Shown piece by piece: positions 60,900 to 64,000 of a stretch of 64,000 nt of DNA. The notes beneath the pieces are model-generated. The model made no database searches, was not told the origin of the DNA, and saw only the letters and a list, made by a program, of their open reading frames with translations. The stretch lies in assembly GCA_003132205.1 (NCBI GenBank), contig PKWY01000027.1, positions 134,668 to 198,667 of the forward strand, read 5' to 3'. This DNA is from Acidimicrobiaceae bacterium (GTDB lineage Bacteria > Actinomycetota > Acidimicrobiia > Acidimicrobiales > RAAP-2). Within the stretch, counting starts at the first letter, position 1, and every line of letters starts with the position of its first letter. A program made the position numbers and the translations under genes.

Positions 60900-61772
60900 A
60901 TGCGTCTCGCGTTTCTCGGCACGCCAGAAGCGGCGCTGCCATCGCTGCGCGCTCTGGTCGGCGCGGGCCACGACGTGGCGATAGTCATCACGCGCCCGGA
61001 CCGGCGCCGTGGCCGTGGTAGCGAACTTTCGCCCAGCCCGGTGAAGGCGGAAGCCCTTTCGCTGGGCCTGAGGGTCGGGCATCGATTGGCCGATCTCGAC
61101 GCCATGGATATTGAACGAGGGATCGTGGTCGCGTACGGAGCGATGATCCCGGCGGTAGTGCTCGATCGGATCCCGATGCTCAATGTTCACTTCTCGCTCT
61201 TGCCGCGCTGGCGCGGCGCGGCACCCGTGGAGCGGGCCATTCTCGCCGGTGATGAGGAGACCGGCGTAGGCATCATGTCGTTGGAGGTCACTCTCGATAC
61301 CGGCCCCCTGCACGCCGAACGGCGAACCCGGGTCGATCTGAAGACCGCGGCGCAACTCACCGAGGAGCTGGCGCGTCTCGGTGCCGAGGCCCTCGTCGAG
61401 GTGCTGGCGAGCAGGGAGCTCCTGGAACACCCGATGCCGCAGGTCGGTGAGGCGACCTACGCGGAGAAGCTCACCAAGGAGACGTTTCATCTCGAACCCC
61501 GGATGCCGTCGGTGCTTCTGGAGCGAACGGTTCGCCTCGGGCGGGCGTTCACCTTCGTCAACGGTCGCCGCCTCAAGGTTCTCGAAGGCCATCTCAATCC
61601 GACGCGAGCGGGTCCGGGCGCGCTCACGGAAGTCGAAGGCGAGATCGCCCTCGCCGCGAACGATGGAGCGTTGGTGCTCGAGATGGTGCAACCCGAAGGC
61701 TCGCGACCAATGCCCGCCAAGGCGTGGTGGGACGGAGCGCGCCTGGACTTGGCGCAAGGCGGCTGGGCCTAA
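60900..61772 (+). CDS. fmt: Methionyl-tRNA formyltransferase
   Basis: A 290-residue enzyme that formylates initiator Met-tRNA. Seen are LRLAFLGTPEAALPSL-like start (MRLAFLGTPE), LNVHFSLLPRWRGAAPVERA with the catalytic Asn-His, and LDTGPL with Asp. The C-terminal OB-fold is present. ATG 60900 immediately follows the def stop. Confidence 0.94.
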   Translation: MRLAFLGTPEAALPSLRALVGAGHDVAIVITRPDRRRGRGSELSPSPVKAEALSLGLRVGHRLADLDAMDIERGIVVAYGAMIPAVVLDRIPMLNVHFSLLPRWRGAAPVERAILAGDEETGVGIMSLEVTLDTGPLHAERRTRVDLKTAAQLTEELARLGAEALVEVLASRELLEHPMPQVGEATYAEKLTKETFHLEPRMPSVLLERTVRLGRAFTFVNGRRLKVLEGHLNPTRAGPGALTEVEGEIALAANDGALVLEMVQPEGSRPMPAKAWWDGARLDLAQGGWA

Positions 61773-61789
61773 ATCACTTTGGCAAGGCC

Positions 61790-61795
61790 TAGGCT
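61790..61795 (+). promoter_or_regulatory. -10 box for leaderless rpe transcript
   Basis: TAGGCT, six bases before GTG 61802. Confidence 0.45.
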
Positions 61796-61801
61796 GAGTT
61801 C

Positions 61802-62491
61802 GTGACGTTAACTGATGCCGGTCCCACTGGCGCATTGCGAATAGCCCCTTCAATTCTCGCCGCCGACTTCGGCGCGCTCGCGAACTCGGTGCGAGAGATC
61901 GACTCGGAGACCGACTGGCTGCACGTCGACGTCATGGACGGGCACTTCGTGCCGAATGTCTCGATTGGTCCTCCGGTCGTCGAGTCGCTGCGTCGCTACA
62001 GTTCGCGGTTCTTCGACTGCCACCTCATGATGACCGATCCCGGTCGCTACCTCGAGGCCTTCAAGAAGGCGGGCGCCGACGGCTGCACCGTCCACGTTGA
62101 AGTGGGCGGGACGGCGTCATTGATCAACGACGCGCGGTCGCTCGGTCTGCGGGTGGGGATCGCGGCGAACCCGGACACCTCGTTTGAGCGAGTGGCACCG
62201 TTCCTCGGTGACATCGACCTGCTCTTGCTGATGACCGTGTTCCCGGGTTTTGGCGGTCAGTCGTTCATGGGTGATGTCATGACCAAGGTCACCGAGGCCC
62301 GTCGAGAGATCGACGCGAATCAACTCGACGTCGACATCGAGGTGGACGGGGGCATCGACGTCGTCACGGCGCCCGTCGCGGTGGGTGCCGGAGCGAACGT
62401 GCTTGTCGCGGGATCGGCGATTTTTGGTCGTCCCGCGCCGCTCGAAGCCGCCCACGCCCTCCGTGAATCTGCAAGGTCCGCCCAGCGATGA
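61802..62491 (+). CDS. rpe: Ribulose-phosphate 3-epimerase
   Basis: A 229-residue TIM-barrel enzyme interconverting ribulose 5-phosphate and xylulose 5-phosphate. It has APSILAADFGAL, LHVDVMDGHFVPNVSIGP (metal and catalytic Asp), DCHLMMTDP, MTVFPGFGGQSF and VDGGID. Ribulose 5-phosphate is also the substrate of the RibBA encoded downstream, so rpe-ribD-ribBA share a pool. The stop overlaps ribD (ATGA). Confidence 0.95.
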   Translation: MTLTDAGPTGALRIAPSILAADFGALANSVREIDSETDWLHVDVMDGHFVPNVSIGPPVVESLRRYSSRFFDCHLMMTDPGRYLEAFKKAGADGCTVHVEVGGTASLINDARSLGLRVGIAANPDTSFERVAPFLGDIDLLLLMTVFPGFGGQSFMGDVMTKVTEARREIDANQLDVDIEVDGGIDVVTAPVAVGAGANVLVAGSAIFGRPAPLEAAHALRESARSAQR

Positions 62492-63474
62492 AGTTCGCCC
62501 CCTCCGAAATGATGCTCATAGCAATCGCCGCGGGCGAGAAGGCACGCCTTCACGCTCCTCCCAATCCATGGGTCGGCGCCCTCGTGGTGAACGATCAAGG
62601 TGTCGTGGTCGGCGAGGGGCACACCCAGGCACCTGGGGAATCGCACGCCGAGATCGTGGCGTTGCGTCGCGCGGGGGAGAAGGCTCGGGGCGCGACGTTG
62701 GTGGTGACCCTCGAACCTTGTTGCCACGTCGGGCGGACCGGTCCTTGCGTTGATGTCATCGTCGAAGCGGGCGTGGCGCGCGTGATCATCGGGACACTCG
62801 ATCCCGACTCTCGCGTATCGGGACGCGGCGTCGAGCTCTTGAAGGCTTCGGGAATCGACGTCGAGGTCGGCATCGAAGAGGACCTGGTTCGCGCCCAACT
62901 TGCTCCCTACCTCTGGCACCGCATCACGGGGCGTCCCTTCGTCGTCCTGAAGGTGGCTTCGACCCTTGACGGAGTCGTCGCCATGTCCGATGGTACGAGC
63001 AAGTGGATCACGGGCGAGGACGCCCGTCGCGACAGCCACGTGCTTCGAGCGAACAGCCAAGCCATCTTGGTGGGGGCGGGCACGGTGAGGACCGACGACC
63101 CGGCTCTCACGGCGCGCCTCGACGACATCATCGTCGAACCGTTGCGCGTGGTGTTGGGCGAAGTCGCAGAGACCGCGAGGGTCCGTCCGTGTCTGGAGCG
63201 AAGCGGGGACCTCGGGCTTATCCTTGACGAACTCGGAGAGCTCGACGTTCTGCAACTGCTCGTCGAAGGTGGCCCGACGACGGCCAGCGAGTTTCTGGAA
63301 CAGGGTCTGGTGAATCATGTGGTCTGGTACCTGGCGCCGGCGTTCGCTGGCGCTACGGGAACGGCGGGCGCATTGAAGGCCCTGTCTACACCGACGATCA
63401 GCGCCCTTCGCCGAGGTCGGGTCGTCGGGGTGCAACGAATCGGCGAAGATATAAGGGTGGACGTGGAGGTCTGA
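62488..63474 (+). CDS. ribD: Riboflavin biosynthesis bifunctional deaminase/reductase
   Basis: A 328-residue enzyme for the second and third riboflavin steps. The N-terminal deaminase has NPWVGALVV, HAEIVALRRAG and TLEPCCHVGRTGPC (zinc site), and the C-terminal reductase has RPFVVLKVASTLDG, SKWITGEDARRDSHVLRA and LLVEGGPT. ATG 62488 overlaps the rpe stop and the stop overlaps ribBA (TGATG). No FMN riboswitch was found upstream. Confidence 0.94.
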   Translation: MKFAPSEMMLIAIAAGEKARLHAPPNPWVGALVVNDQGVVVGEGHTQAPGESHAEIVALRRAGEKARGATLVVTLEPCCHVGRTGPCVDVIVEAGVARVIIGTLDPDSRVSGRGVELLKASGIDVEVGIEEDLVRAQLAPYLWHRITGRPFVVLKVASTLDGVVAMSDGTSKWITGEDARRDSHVLRANSQAILVGAGTVRTDDPALTARLDDIIVEPLRVVLGEVAETARVRPCLERSGDLGLILDELGELDVLQLLVEGGPTTASEFLEQGLVNHVVWYLAPAFAGATGTAGALKALSTPTISALRRGRVVGVQRIGEDIRVDVEV

Positions 63475-64000
63475 TGGCGCTTTCAACAATCGAAGAGGCT
63501 CTTGCCCAACTGCGCAGTGGCGGCATGGTCGTGGTTGTCGACGACGAGGACCGTGAGAACGAGGGCGACCTCATCATGGCCGCCGAGGACGTGACGCCGG
63601 AGAGCATGGCGTTCTTCTTGGAGCACACGTCGGGGGTCTTCTGCGTCCCCCTGGAAGCGAGCCGCGCGGACGAGCTGGATCTTCCGCTCATGGTGGTGGC
63701 GAACACCGAGGCGCAGCGCACCGCGTTCACGATCACCGTTGACTACCGCCACGGAACGACGACCGGAATTTCGGCGAGCGACCGGGCGGCGACGGTGCGC
63801 GCGCTCATCAACCCCGAGACCCGGGCGACCGACCTCAACCGACCCGGCCACATATTCCCGCTGCGTTACCGGCCGGGTGGCGTGTTGAAGCGGGCCGGTC
63901 ACACCGAAGCGACGGTCGACCTCTGCCGACTCGCCGGAAAGTACCCGTCGGGCGTGCTCTGCGAGATAGTGACCGCGGACAAGGCTGACATGGCGCGGCT
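63474..64000 (+). CDS. ribBA: 3,4-Dihydroxy-2-butanone 4-phosphate synthase, RibB/RibBA, 3' end outside window
   Basis: The first 175 residues are in the window. It makes the four-carbon riboflavin precursor from ribulose 5-phosphate. DDEDRENEGDLIMAAE (about 22-37) and SASDRAATVRAL, DLNRPGHIFPLRY and AGHTEATVDLCRLAG (with catalytic His/Glu) are clear. Whether a GTP cyclohydrolase II domain follows (RibBA) cannot be seen; actinobacteria usually have it. ATG 63474 overlaps the ribD stop. Confidence 0.93.
   Translation, partial: MALSTIEEALAQLRSGGMVVVVDDEDRENEGDLIMAAEDVTPESMAFFLEHTSGVFCVPLEASRADELDLPLMVVANTEAQRTAFTITVDYRHGTTTGISASDRAATVRALINPETRATDLNRPGHIFPLRYRPGGVLKRAGHTEATVDLCRLAGKYPSGVLCEIVTADKADMAR

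Noticed and set aside
62400..62490. FMN riboswitch before ribD
   Set aside because: ribD starts by ATGA overlap with rpe and there is no leader; none of the conserved FMN-element blocks were seen.
63474..64000. Absence of ribE between ribD and ribBA as a pathway gap
   Set aside because: Gene order of rib genes varies and the window ends here, so ribE/ribH may lie just beyond.

Overview
The window is GC-rich, densely coded chromosomal DNA from an actinobacterium. The evidence is the yggS-sepF-yggT-divIVA cell-division block, a bacterial proteasome activator (Bpa), actinobacterial integration host factor (mIHF), a PriA without ATPase motifs, PyrR-controlled pyrimidine genes, menaquinone rather than ubiquinone synthesis, and frequent GTG/TTG starts. 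Class Acidimicrobiia is my best guess from gene content and order; this is inference, since no 16S or other direct marker is present. I saw no rRNA, tRNA, CRISPR array or insertion sequence.

Layout. 1-4929: cell division and envelope (yggS partial, sepF, yggT, divIVA, a histone-tail/TraR zinc-finger fusion, lspA, rluD). 4926-6920: a group 2-like sigma factor with an operator-like palindrome in its promoter, an Rrf2 regulator, and bpa. 7014-14014: dnaE, two unknown proteins and a DUF255 thioredoxin-fold protein. 14024-22359: a sugar-use island (oxidoreductase, PfkB kinase, LacI regulator, XylF/ribose-type ABC transporter, SDR) with three matching operator sites and two decayed genes (a GNAT acetyltransferase remnant and an ABC ATPase remnant). 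22356-29685: menaquinone genes menE, menB, menA, menH-like and menD, with an SRPBCC protein and a sulfatase between them. 29682-34180: ccdA, tyrS, a lipoprotein, small and Cys-rich unknowns, and nfuA. 34209-38419: aroC-aroK-aroB-aroQ, efp, nusB. 38437-45481: an aa3-type oxidase locus (membrane/SCO fusion, ctaG, cupredoxin, ctaC, ctaD, ctaE). 45528-54553: the pyr operon, pyrR-pyrB-pyrC-carA-carB-pyrD-pyrF, headed by a recognisable PyrR-binding RNA loop; carB carries a one-base frameshift as given. 54588-64000: mihF, gmk, rpoZ, coaBC, metK, priA, a small membrane protein, def, fmt, rpe, ribD, ribBA (cut by the window end).

The genes fit together in several ways. Shikimate enzymes make the chorismate that menD and its partners turn into menaquinone, the likely electron carrier of the respiratory chain ending in the oxidase; CcdA, the SCO domain and CtaG are assembly factors for such chains. 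Def and Fmt act on the initiator Met, and metK supplies SAM.

The most unusual window-wide signal is translational. Eleven genes have a TANNNT box exactly six bases before the start codon and no Shine-Dalgarno, which predicts leaderless mRNAs starting at +1. Within operons most genes are coupled by ATGA, GTGA or TGATG overlaps. Other items worth a second look are the three-site LacI operator set, the histone-tail/TraR fusion, the three 11-bp repeats before the oxidase operon, and the carB frameshift.
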